Shown here piece by piece: positions 17,830 to 26,744 of a stretch of 64,000 nucleotides of DNA. Numbering within the stretch: position 1 is the stretch's first letter; each line of letters starts with the position of its first letter. The stretch spans positions 36,131 to 100,130 of the forward strand of contig JAJEET010000020.1 of the NCBI GenBank assembly GCA_022820835.1, read 5' to 3'. Below the pieces are notes generated by a model that worked only from the letters and a program-made list of their open reading frames with translations, ran no database searches and was not told the DNA's origin. The stretch is from Candidatus Poribacteria bacterium (GTDB lineage: Bacteria; Poribacteria; WGA-4E; WGA-3G). A program made the translations under genes and the position numbers.

Positions 17830-18440
17830 CCCTGGCTGCCGAGTCGCACTATATAAAGAACGATAACCGTGTTACTGACTGCCAAAACCGCTCCGACAAC
17901 GGTTTGGAGAAGCGTGTGTCGTTTCCGGTAAACCCGCGCCCAAGAGATTAAAGGCACTAACAAGAATAACCAACCAAAGTGTGGATTAACGAGTATGACA
18001 AGAACAGTAACACATCCCGTGGCGACGCTACTGTGAAAACTTATCTTCCAGACCGGTGTAATTGCCGAAAAAATAACACTGTTCGTAATATACGCAATAC
18101 CCGCCCAAACGATTTCACGCGCCGCACCCAATCGGTGCAATAGAACTGTCCCCACAATCATGCTGATAAGCGTACAACATAAAGGTAGAAACCGTTCTTC
18201 TCTATTCGGCAGATGGAGATCGCTGACTTTAGAAAACCGCACCATTACGGCTATTGAAAGTGCTGGTAGCACGGTGACGAATAATACGACGATCGCTAAC
18301 CAACGGAGCGCGTTATGCGGGGCTGCGTGTTTGTAGACAACACCGGCAGCGGTCGCAATCGGTACCAAGAATGGACTAAAGAGGACAGAGGTACCCCACG
18401 CGATGCCTGCCGGTATCGTTGATAAATTGCGACGCGCCAT
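17826..18440 (-). CDS. PAP2-like membrane phosphatase family protein
   Basis: 204 residues with five to six transmembrane helices. Remnants of the PAP2 (phosphatidic acid phosphatase type 2) signature are visible: 'KISFHSSVATG' resembles the second motif (S-x-H region), and 'SWARVYRKRHTLLQTVVGA' resembles the third (R...H...D, with Gln/Thr near the usual Asp). The first KxxxxxxRP motif is not clear. It may be a diverged lipid phosphatase. Three bases separate it from the peroxiredoxin gene upstream, so it may be read through from that transcript. Confidence 0.65.
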   Translation of the reverse strand: MARRNLSTIPAGIAWGTSVLFSPFLVPIATAAGVVYKHAAPHNALRWLAIVVLFVTVLPALSIAVMVRFSKVSDLHLPNREERFLPLCCTLISMIVGTVLLHRLGAAREIVWAGIAYITNSVIFSAITPVWKISFHSSVATGCVTVLVILVNPHFGWLFLLVPLISWARVYRKRHTLLQTVVGAVLAVSNTVIVLYIVRLGSQG

Positions 18441-18443
18441 CTA

Positions 18444-19457
18444 TTAATTTGACGATTCCAAGGTTTTCAAGAAATTGACAACATCTGGCCCGTGGGTAGC
18501 GGCGTTAACCTTCCGGTCAATTTCTATAATCTTCCCCGATTTATCAATGATGATGGCTGAACGCTTGATCGCACCGTCTGGCGCATCCGTTGCACCGTAC
18601 AAAAGCGAAAGATTACGTCCTGTGTCCATCAAAAGCGGGAAATTCAACTGGTTTTCTTCGGAAAATTTCTGACGCGAATCCGCGTCGTTGTGCGTAATCC
18701 CGAAAACTTGTGCATCGTATGTTGCAAAACGACTCGACTCATCACGGAGCGAGCAAACTTGCGCCGTTCAGCCACGGCCGAAATCGCGCGGGTAGAACGA
18801 TAACACAACATTCTTTTGCTTTTCGAGCAACTCGCTCAGCTGATACCTTTCACCTGTACTATCCGTTGCAATGAAATCTGGAGCAAGGTGTCCAACTTCT
18901 ATCTTCGGTAGTACCTTCTTAAGCATGGCTACAACATCTTCGCCGTGCGTTTTGACCTTGACCTCTTTATCAATGGCACGGATGTATCCGGCTTTATCAA
19001 TGATAAAGGTGGCACGCTGTGAGGCGTTGAAACGCTCCATAATTCCGCTGTACTGATCACTCACCTCAAATTCGGTGTCCGCTAACAGCGAAAACCCGAA
19101 CTTCTGTTCCTCTCGAAACCGTTTATGTGAGTCAACGGAGTCAACACTAACGCCGAACAGGACACTCCCTGTCGCTTCTATCTCGCTCAAATTATCCCGG
19201 AGCGAGCAAAGTTCAGTTGTTCAGCCACCGGTGAAATCTTTCGGATAAAATGCAAGGACAACACTCTTTTTGCCGAGGTAGTCACTGAGATTTCGTTCGG
19301 TCCCCTCTTCATCTTTCAATGTAAAATCTGGGGCAATCATCCCCACTTTTAGCGTGTTTGGAGCTGTCACTGCCTCCTCCCCTGATACTGTTGCAATCAA
19401 AATGGCTGTCATAATACTAACAGCCAAGATGCTGACATAAAACTTTGTTTGAATCAT
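18444..19457 (-). CDS. Tandem peroxiredoxin (BCP/PrxQ type) with two predicted selenocysteines at UGA
   Basis: One frame of 337 residues, read through UGA at 19223-19221 (residue 79) and 18770-18768 (residue 230). Without recoding it appears as three short frames, all in the same phase. Residues ~1-26 are a signal peptide ('SILAVSIMTAILIATVSG'), so it is exported. Domain 1 (~36-185) has 'IAPDFTLKDEEGT' and 'LAFYPKDFTGG-U-TTELC'. Domain 2 (~190-337) has 'LAPDFIATDSTGE' and 'LSFYPRDFGRG-U-TAQVC'. In BCP/PrxQ enzymes the U position is the peroxidatic Cys and the Cys five residues later (84 and 235 here) resolves it. Both UGAs fall exactly there and nothing else interrupts the frame. Each is followed after 14 nt by a stem-loop. 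ATG 19457 has GGAGG nine bases upstream and a consensus promoter. Likely reduces peroxides in the periplasm. A double nonsense pseudogene is the alternative, which I consider unlikely. Confidence 0.85.
18724..18762 (-). promoter_or_regulatory. Putative bacterial SECIS hairpin after UGA 2
   Basis: On the mRNA, CUCGCUC (18753-18747) pairs with GAG-U-CGAG (18740-18733), giving seven pairs with one bulged U around the loop CGUGAU. An outer helix GCAAG (18762-18758) pairs with UUUGC (18728-18724). The inner stem begins 14 nt after the UGA. Selenocysteine insertion in bacteria needs such a hairpin inside the coding region just downstream of UGA. Confidence 0.65.
19182..19206 (-). promoter_or_regulatory. 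Putative bacterial SECIS hairpin after UGA 1
   Basis: CUCGCUC (19206-19200) pairs perfectly with GAGCGAG (19188-19182) around an 11-nt loop starting CGGG. The stem starts 14 nt after the UGA, the same spacing as at the second site. G residues at the 5' side of the loop are a known feature of bacterial SECIS elements. Confidence 0.65.
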
Positions 19458-19494
19458 TAAATTATGCCTCCATTCGTCCTGTAATTATAATGAT

Positions 19495-19523
19495 ATTATA
19501 CGTTATTTTCTCCTGTCTGTCAA
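19495..19523 (-). promoter_or_regulatory. Perfect promoter for the selenoperoxiredoxin gene
   Basis: Minus strand TTGACA (19523-19518), 17-base spacer, TATAAT (19500-19495). The ATG is 38 bases downstream of the -10. A full-consensus promoter argues that the UGA-containing gene is expressed. Confidence 0.75.
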
Positions 19524-19537
19524 GCGAATCAGGTTCA

Positions 19538-20416
19538 CTACTTTGAAATGACCCCGTGTTCCTCAAGCCAAACTTTCAGAGGCACATCTGCATCCTTAGG
19601 AGAAAAATGTCCGTTCGCATTCGTCCCACCACCAAGCAGCTGCTGTCGAATCGGATCGTTTCGTTCAAACATCTCCTTCGGGAGCGTCATATTGTCCTTG
19701 CTTCGGAGCCAACGGTAACCGTAGCCGTAGAAGAGTCCTTTACGTGTAATGTCGGAATCGTTCTCGCTCCGTGCGTGCCATATACGTCGATCAAAGAAAA
19801 CGGCATCACCGGTTTTACAACAGACAGGCGTTGCACCTTCCGGCATCGATCCGTCCGATGGACGCTCAAGTTTATCCCACAGATGGCTCCCGGGGATAAC
19901 ATAAAAGTTCCCGCGTCCGACTTCCGAACAGTCGGATAGCCAGTAGACGACTTTAATGGACAGGCGCGGACGTGGTGAACTTTCGATCTCAACATTAACG
20001 CGCCCACTATCTTGATGCCAACCGAGGGGCCCCGGTTTACCGCGAACCTGCTCCGGACGAGGCGGTGTCACGATGAAGTGACTGTGGTAAGAGTAGATAT
20101 TCCATCCCAGGATGCCCCAGACCTTCGGGAACGTTTTATACCAGTCCAAAATATTTACGAAAATCTGATCTCTGCCGAGGAAGTTTGGGTAGAAGAAGTT
20201 TTTGGACGCTGTCAACTGATTTTTGGTATGCGGGTCATAACCGGCATCAAGATGATCCTGATAGATGCTATCCACCCGTGCTTCAAGACGTTCAACAAGG
20301 TCTAACGGGAGCGCATTTTCAACGATGAAATATCCATCCGCATTTAGACGATTACGCTGTTCGTCTGTAAGCTGATGTTGTAGATGGCGTTCATCAAGCA
20401 TAGATTCAATCTCCAA
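19538..20416 (-). CDS. Phytanoyl-CoA dioxygenase (PhyH) family protein
   Basis: Fe(II)/2-oxoglutarate-dependent oxygenase fold. The iron-binding HxD is His134-Asp136 in 'GPLGWHQDSGRVN'. The distal His is His214 in 'DRRIWHARSENDSD', with Arg225 as a candidate 2-oxoglutarate ligand. At 292 residues it is of family length. The N-terminal 'LTDEQRNRLNADGYFIVENAL' is the usual PhyH opening. Substrate unknown. It runs in the same direction as the peroxiredoxin gene downstream, but that gene has its own promoter. Confidence 0.9.
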   Translation of the reverse strand: MEIESMLDERHLQHQLTDEQRNRLNADGYFIVENALPLDLVERLEARVDSIYQDHLDAGYDPHTKNQLTASKNFFYPNFLGRDQIFVNILDWYKTFPKVWGILGWNIYSYHSHFIVTPPRPEQVRGKPGPLGWHQDSGRVNVEIESSPRPRLSIKVVYWLSDCSEVGRGNFYVIPGSHLWDKLERPSDGSMPEGATPVCCKTGDAVFFDRRIWHARSENDSDITRKGLFYGYGYRWLRSKDNMTLPKEMFERNDPIRQQLLGGGTNANGHFSPKDADVPLKVWLEEHGVISK

Positions 20417-20448
20417 TTGCGGAAATGCTGCATTGTAGCATAGGCTGT

Positions 20449-20611
20449 ATGAAGTTTAAGAATTTAATTCGGTAATGCCTCAATAGCCTCTTGGTAGAAG
20501 CACGCTGTGCTCGCGATTCCTATTTTGCACTCCAACGCGGGCGTTTCGATTTAGCTCTTGGTAGGAGCGAGCTGTGCTCGCGATCTTTAAAGATTACCGA
20601 AATATTTATTT
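20449..20611. repeat. MITE-like element with ATGAAGTTTAA...TTCGGTAAT ends
   Basis: The left end 'atgaagtttaagaatttaat' plus 'tcggtaat' matches the right end 'attaccgaaatatttattt' in reverse complement. Inside are two units of the 'gagcgagctgtgctcgcgat' palindromic repeat. A related element is at 35616-35751. It fills the gap between the PhyH and oxidoreductase genes. Confidence 0.65.
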
Positions 20612-20648
20612 AGCCTGTGCCTCTTTCTCGAAAATTGTGTCCATCAAA

Positions 20649-21602
20649 TTAATCCGGCAAAGGGCCTTCTATCTGATCCACGAGGTGGATGGAGTGGATA
20701 ACATCACGGAGGTCCGTGAGTGGAACTGTCTTGTTGCGAACGCTGTCAACGAAGTGCTGGTGCATAGTCAACACACCTTCATAACTCGGTGAGTCGCGCT
20801 GATCAACCCCATCAACTTCCCAACCCCCCATCAAACTTCTTTGGTTGTCCTCATAAATTTCGATCTCTTCGGGGATTTTCATATAACAACCGATACCGAC
20901 ACCATGTAATTCAGAGCGCAGCACACGTCCACCCGATGCCCGACTCCCGAAAAGCACACCTGTGACGTTATTATCGAAACGGACAAAAGCGGTATAGAAA
21001 TTGCGTTGTTCTGCACCAAAAGAGTCGCGATGCGCAGTGACTTCCACCGGCTCGCCACCCGCCATATAACGAAGTAAATCAACAACGTGACAGACATCGT
21101 TCCAGAGCGTCGTCGTAAATTCGCGATTCCCCCCCAACATCTGTTTGTTAAAAGTGGTAACGGCTAATGTTACGGGTCCCTTTTCTGCAACGCGGCGCAT
21201 GGCTTCGCGGGTAACAGCGGCATATCTGCGCTGGAACCCCACCATGCAATAGACATCATTGGCGATTGCCGCCTCAAGCAATTGTTGGGTTTCATCGCTG
21301 TTGGCACCCGGCGGTTTTTCAATAAACAGATGCTTGCCGGCGTTAAGGCAATCCAGAGCCGGTTGCAAAATCCACTTTTCGTTCATGACGCAATACACAA
21401 CATCCAAATCCAAAGTATCTAACATTTTACGGTGATCTGTGAACGTATGCGGAAACTCGTATTTCTGGGCAACTTGTGCGAGTTTTGATTCATCAAGTTC
21501 GCACGCACTGAGCATCTCAACATCATCTTCCAGACGGTTGACGCTCGGATAATGTGCACCCTGACTGCGTCCACCTGCACCGATAAATCCTGCTTTAAGC
21601 AT
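20649..21602 (-). CDS. Gfo/Idh/MocA family oxidoreductase
   Basis: NAD(P)-dependent dehydrogenase acting on a sugar, inositol or related compound. The Rossmann start 'KAGFIGAGGRSQGAHYPS' is at residues 3-20, and the family catalytic-lysine motif 'FIEKPPGANSDE' is around 97. The C-terminal alpha/beta domain includes 'NDVCHVVDLLRYMAGGEP' with candidate catalytic His. 317 residues. The neighbouring PhyH gene, also on the minus strand, is a common companion in this kind of genome. Substrate not predictable. Confidence 0.88.
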   Translation of the reverse strand: MLKAGFIGAGGRSQGAHYPSVNRLEDDVEMLSACELDESKLAQVAQKYEFPHTFTDHRKMLDTLDLDVVYCVMNEKWILQPALDCLNAGKHLFIEKPPGANSDETQQLLEAAIANDVYCMVGFQRRYAAVTREAMRRVAEKGPVTLAVTTFNKQMLGGNREFTTTLWNDVCHVVDLLRYMAGGEPVEVTAHRDSFGAEQRNFYTAFVRFDNNVTGVLFGSRASGGRVLRSELHGVGIGCYMKIPEEIEIYEDNQRSLMGGWEVDGVDQRDSPSYEGVLTMHQHFVDSVRNKTVPLTDLRDVIHSIHLVDQIEGPLPD

Positions 21603-22087
21603 TGGAAATATACCTCTCCGTCTCAGTATTCACTAAATGGTATCCACGAAAGTGTTCGTACTTTAGCACAAGGTCGCGTCAATTTCAAGAAAATTTTTCG
21701 GAAGCATTTGATTACTGCACTCAGATAACAGCACCACCTACACTAAATCTTATGATTTTTTCACTCTCCTTTTCGTTTCAGAGGACTCTATATAGGTAAA
21801 TCCGATAGGCGAGTTTTTTAGGAATTATTTCTCAGCTACTGTGGATGTTGTTTGTGCAGTATTTCAGTTGTTAAAAACCTTGACAACTCGGCGGCGTTCG
21901 CAATTATAGTGGATTCCGAAAGTAATTGCACACTATAATAACGTGAGTTGATAATACTTGGGATGGACACATTTTCTCTTAAAGTCCCCCTGATAAGGGG
22001 CGGGGAATGCCCCTAAGGCATTCATACCGTTGATTCTTTAGGGGGTTAAATCACTAAATCTGATAACTTAAAAAAAGGAGCATTTTT
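21603..22087. other. Divergent intergenic region with promoter-like and dyad sequences
   Basis: No gene seen. TTGACA at 21880-21885 with TATAGT at 21905-21910 (19-base spacer) is a weak promoter candidate for the SUMF1-like gene. A perfect 9-bp inverted repeat, ATTATAGTG (21903-21911) and CACTATAAT (21931-21939), overlaps the -10. It could be an operator or a repeat terminus. A G-rich stretch 'ttagggggttaaatc' precedes the ribosome site. Confidence 0.5.
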
Positions 22088-23008
22088 ATGAAACCTAAAA
22101 TCAACCTTCTCGGAATCTGCTGCATCGCACTCGTTCTGCTGATCGGTCTGACTGGATACGGCGAAGACGCAGTAGAAGAAGACGCTGAGACTGCTGAAAC
22201 TGCGGATACACCGGTATCACCCCCAGATGGCATGGTGCTGATCCCTGCTGGCGAGTTTGATATGGGCAGCAACGACGCGGAGGCACGAAAGAACGAGCAG
22301 CCTGTCCGCACCGTATACGTAGATGCGTTTTACATGGATGAAACGGAAGTTACCAATGCGCAATACAAAGCGTTTCTGCTTGAGAATCCACAATGGCAAA
22401 AGGGACGTGTGCACGCACCATTTGCCGATAACAGTTACCTTTACCTCTGGAACGGTAATAACTATCCAAATGGAAAAGGCAACCATCCTGTGACCTACGT
22501 CAGTTGGTATGCGGCAATGGCGTATGCGGAGTGGGCAGATAAACGGCTTCCGACAGAGGCAGAGTGGGAATACGCTGCGCGCGGCGGACTGAAAGGTAAA
22601 AAATATCCGAACGGAAATACGATTACAGCGCGGGATGCCAACTTCAATCATGATGGCAGACATTCGAACGCCACAGAGACCACACCGGTCAGTAAATATC
22701 CTGCGAATGGTTACCAACTGTATGACATGGCAGGTAATGTCTGGGAGTGGTGTCTGGATGAGTACGATGCGGAGTTCTATTCCACGTTTCCGACGAATAG
22801 TGTTGCGCGTAACCCGTTATCAGGTGCGCGGAGTATTGAGTGGATACTTAATAACTATACAAATGATAATTTAAATCGCGTGGTGCGCGGCGGCTCCTGG
22901 TACTCTCCTGCCTCTCTCGTGCGCGTCGCCAACCGCTACAACGATACGCCGATGTATACCCACCCCCTCCGCTACATCGGATTCCGTTGTGTGAGGGCTG
23001 TTCAGTGA
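22088..23008 (+). CDS. Secreted SUMF1/FGE-fold protein
   Basis: Signal peptide at residues ~5-24 ('LLGICCIALVLLIGLTGYG'), then an acidic linker and the formylglycine-generating-enzyme fold. Family blocks are 'MVLIPAGEFDMGSND', 'DETEVTNAQYKAFL', 'HPVTYVSWYAAMAYAEWADK', 'RLPTEAEWEYAARGG', 'NVWEWCLDEYD', 'VVRGGSWY' and 'IGFRCVRA'. The region after 'RGGSWYSPASLVRVANRYN' lacks the catalytic cysteine pair of true FGE, so it probably does not modify sulfatases. No sulfatase is nearby. AAAAAAAGGAG precedes the ATG. Confidence 0.88.
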   Translation: MKPKINLLGICCIALVLLIGLTGYGEDAVEEDAETAETADTPVSPPDGMVLIPAGEFDMGSNDAEARKNEQPVRTVYVDAFYMDETEVTNAQYKAFLLENPQWQKGRVHAPFADNSYLYLWNGNNYPNGKGNHPVTYVSWYAAMAYAEWADKRLPTEAEWEYAARGGLKGKKYPNGNTITARDANFNHDGRHSNATETTPVSKYPANGYQLYDMAGNVWEWCLDEYDAEFYSTFPTNSVARNPLSGARSIEWILNNYTNDNLNRVVRGGSWYSPASLVRVANRYNDTPMYTHPLRYIGFRCVRAVQ

Positions 23009-23226
23009 CCGAACCCCTACGGAGGCTTTTGATTTATTTCTATCGGATTGCCAGTCCTGCAAATCCTGATTCTGACAATCCGCTGCTAAAATATTTATAT
23101 ATCCTTCTGTCAAAAAACTTGAATTCTCCTAACCGTTTATGGTATTCTTAAAATCACACGGATTCTCAAACAAGTCGAAACGTTCTCTGTTCATAGAACA
23201 ACTCGAAACTGAAAAAGGAGAAGCTC

Positions 23227-24051
23227 ATGCCAGTTTTTGATGCAGAAGCCTTAGAATTTTGGGAAGAGCACGGTTATGTTGTCGTACCGGAAGCGGTACC
23301 TCTTGAAAATTGTCGCGCCGCCGAACAAGCCGTCTGGGATTTTCTTGAAATGGATGGCGATGATCCAGACAGTTGGTATCCCGATCCACCGCGACGGAGC
23401 ATTATGGTCGAAATTTACCAGCACCAAGCGTTGTGGAATAACCGCCAATATCCGCGTATCCATCAGGCGTTCTCGGAGATTTGGGGAAACGATAAACTCT
23501 GGGTCAGTTTTGATCGCGCCAGTATGAATCCACCTGAACGTCCAGATTGGAAATTCACCGGTCCTTATTTGCATTGGGATATGTCGTTGGATAGTATGCC
23601 GGTCCGTTTAAAAGTACAAGGTGTGCTATATCTCGCGGATACGCCCGGCAATCAAGGCGCGTTTACCTGTATTCCGGGGTTCCATCGGAAGTTAGAGGCG
23701 TGGTTGAACGACCTCCCAGAGGACGCGAACCCACGGCACGTCGTCCGAGATTACCAATCCGAGGCGGTCCCGGTTGCAGGGAAAGCCGGTGATCTTGTGA
23801 TCTGGCACAGCGCATTACCACACGGCAGCAGTCCGAACTCCGCTGAACGTCCCCGAATGGCACAATACATCACGATGTCACCGGCACCAAATGATGGCAA
23901 AGGGACAAGCGAAGGGCGGGTCAAAGGATGGCGCGAGCGGCTAACAGGCCTCGGAAAAGAGCAGAAAGAGAAAGAGCATTACCATGGGAAGACAGCCGAG
24001 TTGACACCCCTCGGAAAGAAACTCCTCGGACTTGAACCCTGGGTCGCATGA
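23227..24051 (+). CDS. Phytanoyl-CoA dioxygenase (PhyH) family protein
   Basis: Second Fe(II)/2-oxoglutarate oxygenase of the window, only distantly similar to the one at 19.5 kb. HxD is His116-Asp118 in 'GPYLHWDMSLDS'. The distal His is probably His199 in 'WHSALPHGSSPN', with Arg208 or Arg210 binding 2-oxoglutarate. 274 residues. The N-terminal 'FWEEHGYVVVPEAVPLENC' is typical. A ribosome site AAAAGGAG precedes the ATG. It stands alone between the SUMF1-like gene and cydA. Substrate unknown. Confidence 0.9.
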   Translation: MPVFDAEALEFWEEHGYVVVPEAVPLENCRAAEQAVWDFLEMDGDDPDSWYPDPPRRSIMVEIYQHQALWNNRQYPRIHQAFSEIWGNDKLWVSFDRASMNPPERPDWKFTGPYLHWDMSLDSMPVRLKVQGVLYLADTPGNQGAFTCIPGFHRKLEAWLNDLPEDANPRHVVRDYQSEAVPVAGKAGDLVIWHSALPHGSSPNSAERPRMAQYITMSPAPNDGKGTSEGRVKGWRERLTGLGKEQKEKEHYHGKTAELTPLGKKLLGLEPWVA

Positions 24052-24133
24052 TGCCTCTCTATGGTTAACAAATAGGGTGGGTGCTTGAGTTCGCTCGCCA
24101 GTGTGCAGCTCGTGCATGAAGGAGAACACGCTC

Positions 24134-25429
24134 ATGTCGGATTTATTGGCAGCACGCGCACAGATGGCGATGTCACTCGCATTTCATATCATCTTCGCGG
24201 TCGTCGGCATAGCGATGCCATTGTTGATGGTGATTGCCGAAGGACTCTGGCTCAAGACACGGGAGGAAGTCTACCTCACGCTCGCGAAACAGTGGGCAAA
24301 AGGCACGGCTATCATGTTCGCTGTCGGGGCAGTCTCGGGGACCGTTCTCTCTTTTGAACTCGGATTGTTGTGGCCCGAATTCATGGCTTACGCCGGTCCG
24401 ATCATCGGCATGCCGTTTTCGTTGGAAGGTCTCGCATTCTTCCTTGAGGCAATCTTCTTAGGACTTTACCTCTACGGTTGGGACCGTATCCCGAAATATG
24501 CACACTGGTTCGCTGGGATGATGGTGCTGCTCGGCGGCACCTTTTCCGGTATCTTCGTCGTTACCGCTAACGCATGGATGAACACGCCTACCGGTTTTTC
24601 AATCGTCAATGGCGAGGTGACAAACGTCGATCCGATCGCAGCGATGCTCAACCCTTCCTCATTCAGTCAAGCACTCCACATGACGATTGCTGCATTCCTC
24701 GCAGTCGGATTTGCAGTCGCTGGCATCCACGCCTATCTTCTCAGACGCGACCCAGATAACCTGTTCCACCGTCGGGCATTCGCTATCGCCTTAAGTGTCG
24801 GGACCATGTTCGCAATACTCCAACCGATTTCTGGGGACATCAGCGCAAAAAAGGTCGCGAAGTACCAACCTATCAAGCTCGCAGCGATGGAAGCGCAGTG
24901 GGAAACAGAACGCGGCGCACCTTTGCGGATCGGAGGTATCCCTGACGAAGACGCTGAGAAGACACGATACGCACTTGAGATTCCGAAGGCACTCAGTTTC
25001 CTCGCACATTCCGACTTCAACGCAGAGATAATAGGGCTTAAAGAGGTGCCACGCGAAGATCGTCCACCTGTAACTATTGTGCATTTCGCATTTCAGATTA
25101 TGGTCGCGTGTGGAATCGTCTTGATTACTGTCGGTATCATTGGTGGTTGGTTGGCGTGGAAACACAAAAGTCTACCGACCCAACGATGGTACCTACGATT
25201 GGTTACGCTCTGCACGCCACTCGGATTTATCGCAATTGAAGCCGGTTGGACAGTCACGGAAGTCGGACGGCAACCCTGGGTTATCTACAATATCATGCGT
25301 ACAGCAGATGCGGTGACCCCGATGCCGAACCTCGTTGTCCCGTTTGTTAGTTTTACTATCCTTTACATTTTCCTCTCAATTATTGTTATCGTCCTCATGC
25401 GCCGCCATATCTTTTTGAGTCCGCACTAA
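24134..25429 (+). CDS. cydA: Cytochrome bd quinol oxidase subunit I
   Basis: Inner-membrane, haem-binding subunit of the high-affinity terminal oxidase that reduces O2 with quinol. ATG 24134 ('MSDLLAARAQMAMSLAFH') has GGAG eight bases upstream; the frame open to 24101 is leader. His18 corresponds to the high-spin haem b ligand. 'SLEGLAFFLEAIFLGLYLYG' carries the conserved glutamates, and 'EVGRQPWVIYNIMRT' is the C-terminal signature. The Q loop is short, as outside the proteobacterial long-loop type. cydB follows after 31 bases. Confidence 0.96.
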   Translation: MSDLLAARAQMAMSLAFHIIFAVVGIAMPLLMVIAEGLWLKTREEVYLTLAKQWAKGTAIMFAVGAVSGTVLSFELGLLWPEFMAYAGPIIGMPFSLEGLAFFLEAIFLGLYLYGWDRIPKYAHWFAGMMVLLGGTFSGIFVVTANAWMNTPTGFSIVNGEVTNVDPIAAMLNPSSFSQALHMTIAAFLAVGFAVAGIHAYLLRRDPDNLFHRRAFAIALSVGTMFAILQPISGDISAKKVAKYQPIKLAAMEAQWETERGAPLRIGGIPDEDAEKTRYALEIPKALSFLAHSDFNAEIIGLKEVPREDRPPVTIVHFAFQIMVACGIVLITVGIIGGWLAWKHKSLPTQRWYLRLVTLCTPLGFIAIEAGWTVTEVGRQPWVIYNIMRTADAVTPMPNLVVPFVSFTILYIFLSIIVIVLMRRHIFLSPH

Positions 25430-25460
25430 GTGTTCCTACGGATAACCGAAAGACAATACT

Positions 25461-26513
25461 ATGTTGACCCTTGAATTCTGTATCGCCGGTGTGATGCTTA
25501 TCTCCTTGATTATCTATGTATTGACAGGGGGTGCCGATTTTGGTGGCGGTATCTGGGACCTGTTCGCGACAGGTCCGCGTGCAAAAACACAACGCTCACT
25601 CATCACACAAGCCATCGCACCCATCTGGGAGGCGAACCACGTCTGGCTAATCGTGATTGTCGTCCTTCTATTTGTGGCGTTTCCAGTCGCATTCGCGGCG
25701 ATTAGCACGGCTTTGCATATCCCCTTAACATTAATGCTCATCGGGATTGTGTTGCGCGGCTCAGCTTTTGTGTTTCGCACCTACGATGTCCAATCCGATA
25801 CAACACACCGCCGTTGGAGTCGAGTCTTTGCTATTGCGAGTGCCATCACACCTGTCATGTTGGGGATTACATTGGGCGCGGTTGCGTCCGGCACAATTCA
25901 CGTTGATATAGAAAGCGGACAGGTAGACACCGACTTCATCTCAGCGTGGCTCGCGCCGTTTCCATTCGCGATCGGTCTTTTCACATTGACGCTCTGTGCC
26001 TTGCTTGCAGCGGTATATCTCACGCTGGAGACCGATGACACCGCGTTGCAAGAGGATTTTAGAAGACGTGCTCTCATTGCTGCAGTGAGTGTCGGCGCGA
26101 TGGCAGGATTAAGTTTCATCTTATCTGCTGAAGGTGCTCCAACAATCCAACGTGGACTCGGTAATGCACCTTGGTCAATCCCGTTTCATATCTTAACAGG
26201 CGCAGTCGCACTCTGGGCGATCTGGACGATTTGGAACCGTCAATTTCGCCTTGCGCGTATCCTTGTTCCGATACAGGTTACGCTGATCGTCTTCGGTTGG
26301 GGACTGGCACAGTATCCGTACCTTGTCACGCCGGATTTAACCTTTTCAAACACAGCAGCACCAGATACTGTACTACGTCCGATACTGATTGTACTAAGTA
26401 TCGGCATTGTGTTGTTGGTGCCAGCGTTCTGGTATCTTTACGCTGTGTTTAAAGGCACACCTCGGAAGACGGAAGCAGCTGCAGCGCAGGTTGATGCTTC
26501 TGAAAAAGATTAA
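25461..26513 (+). CDS. cydB: Cytochrome bd quinol oxidase subunit II
   Basis: Structural partner of CydA with about eight transmembrane helices. The N-terminal 'GADFGGGIWDLFATGPRA' and 'IAPIWEANHVWLIVIVVLLF' are family signatures, followed by 'GIVLRGSAFVFRTYD' and the C-terminal 'TLIVFGWGLAQYPYLVTP'. 350 residues, normal length. The two genes form a cydAB operon. cydX and cydDC are not visible nearby. Confidence 0.95.
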   Translation: MLTLEFCIAGVMLISLIIYVLTGGADFGGGIWDLFATGPRAKTQRSLITQAIAPIWEANHVWLIVIVVLLFVAFPVAFAAISTALHIPLTLMLIGIVLRGSAFVFRTYDVQSDTTHRRWSRVFAIASAITPVMLGITLGAVASGTIHVDIESGQVDTDFISAWLAPFPFAIGLFTLTLCALLAAVYLTLETDDTALQEDFRRRALIAAVSVGAMAGLSFILSAEGAPTIQRGLGNAPWSIPFHILTGAVALWAIWTIWNRQFRLARILVPIQVTLIVFGWGLAQYPYLVTPDLTFSNTAAPDTVLRPILIVLSIGIVLLVPAFWYLYAVFKGTPRKTEAAAAQVDASEKD

Positions 26514-26744
26514 CAGTGCTCCGGCGAAGTGCTATGTAAACAAACCTATCCTGTCGAAAAAATGAATCCTGTGACAAAAACTTTACACACCCTAATTCTG
26601 TTTTCTCCTTGACTTTCCTTCTCATTCCTTGCTAAACTTTAAAAAATTAAAATAGTCCCTCGCTTGCCTTACAAACTCAAACCATGAAGACAGGCGAAGT
26701 TCAAGCCTTACCAGCGAACTAAAAAATCAGAGTCGGTCAACCTA

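Noticed and set aside
18444..19457. Pseudogene with two nonsense mutations, or UGA reassigned to tryptophan
   Set aside because: Both UGAs fall at the peroxidatic Cys with no other damage and with a consensus promoter. Other genes here (for example the TRAP and DUF3311 genes) stop at UGA and all use UGG for Trp, so a code change is excluded.
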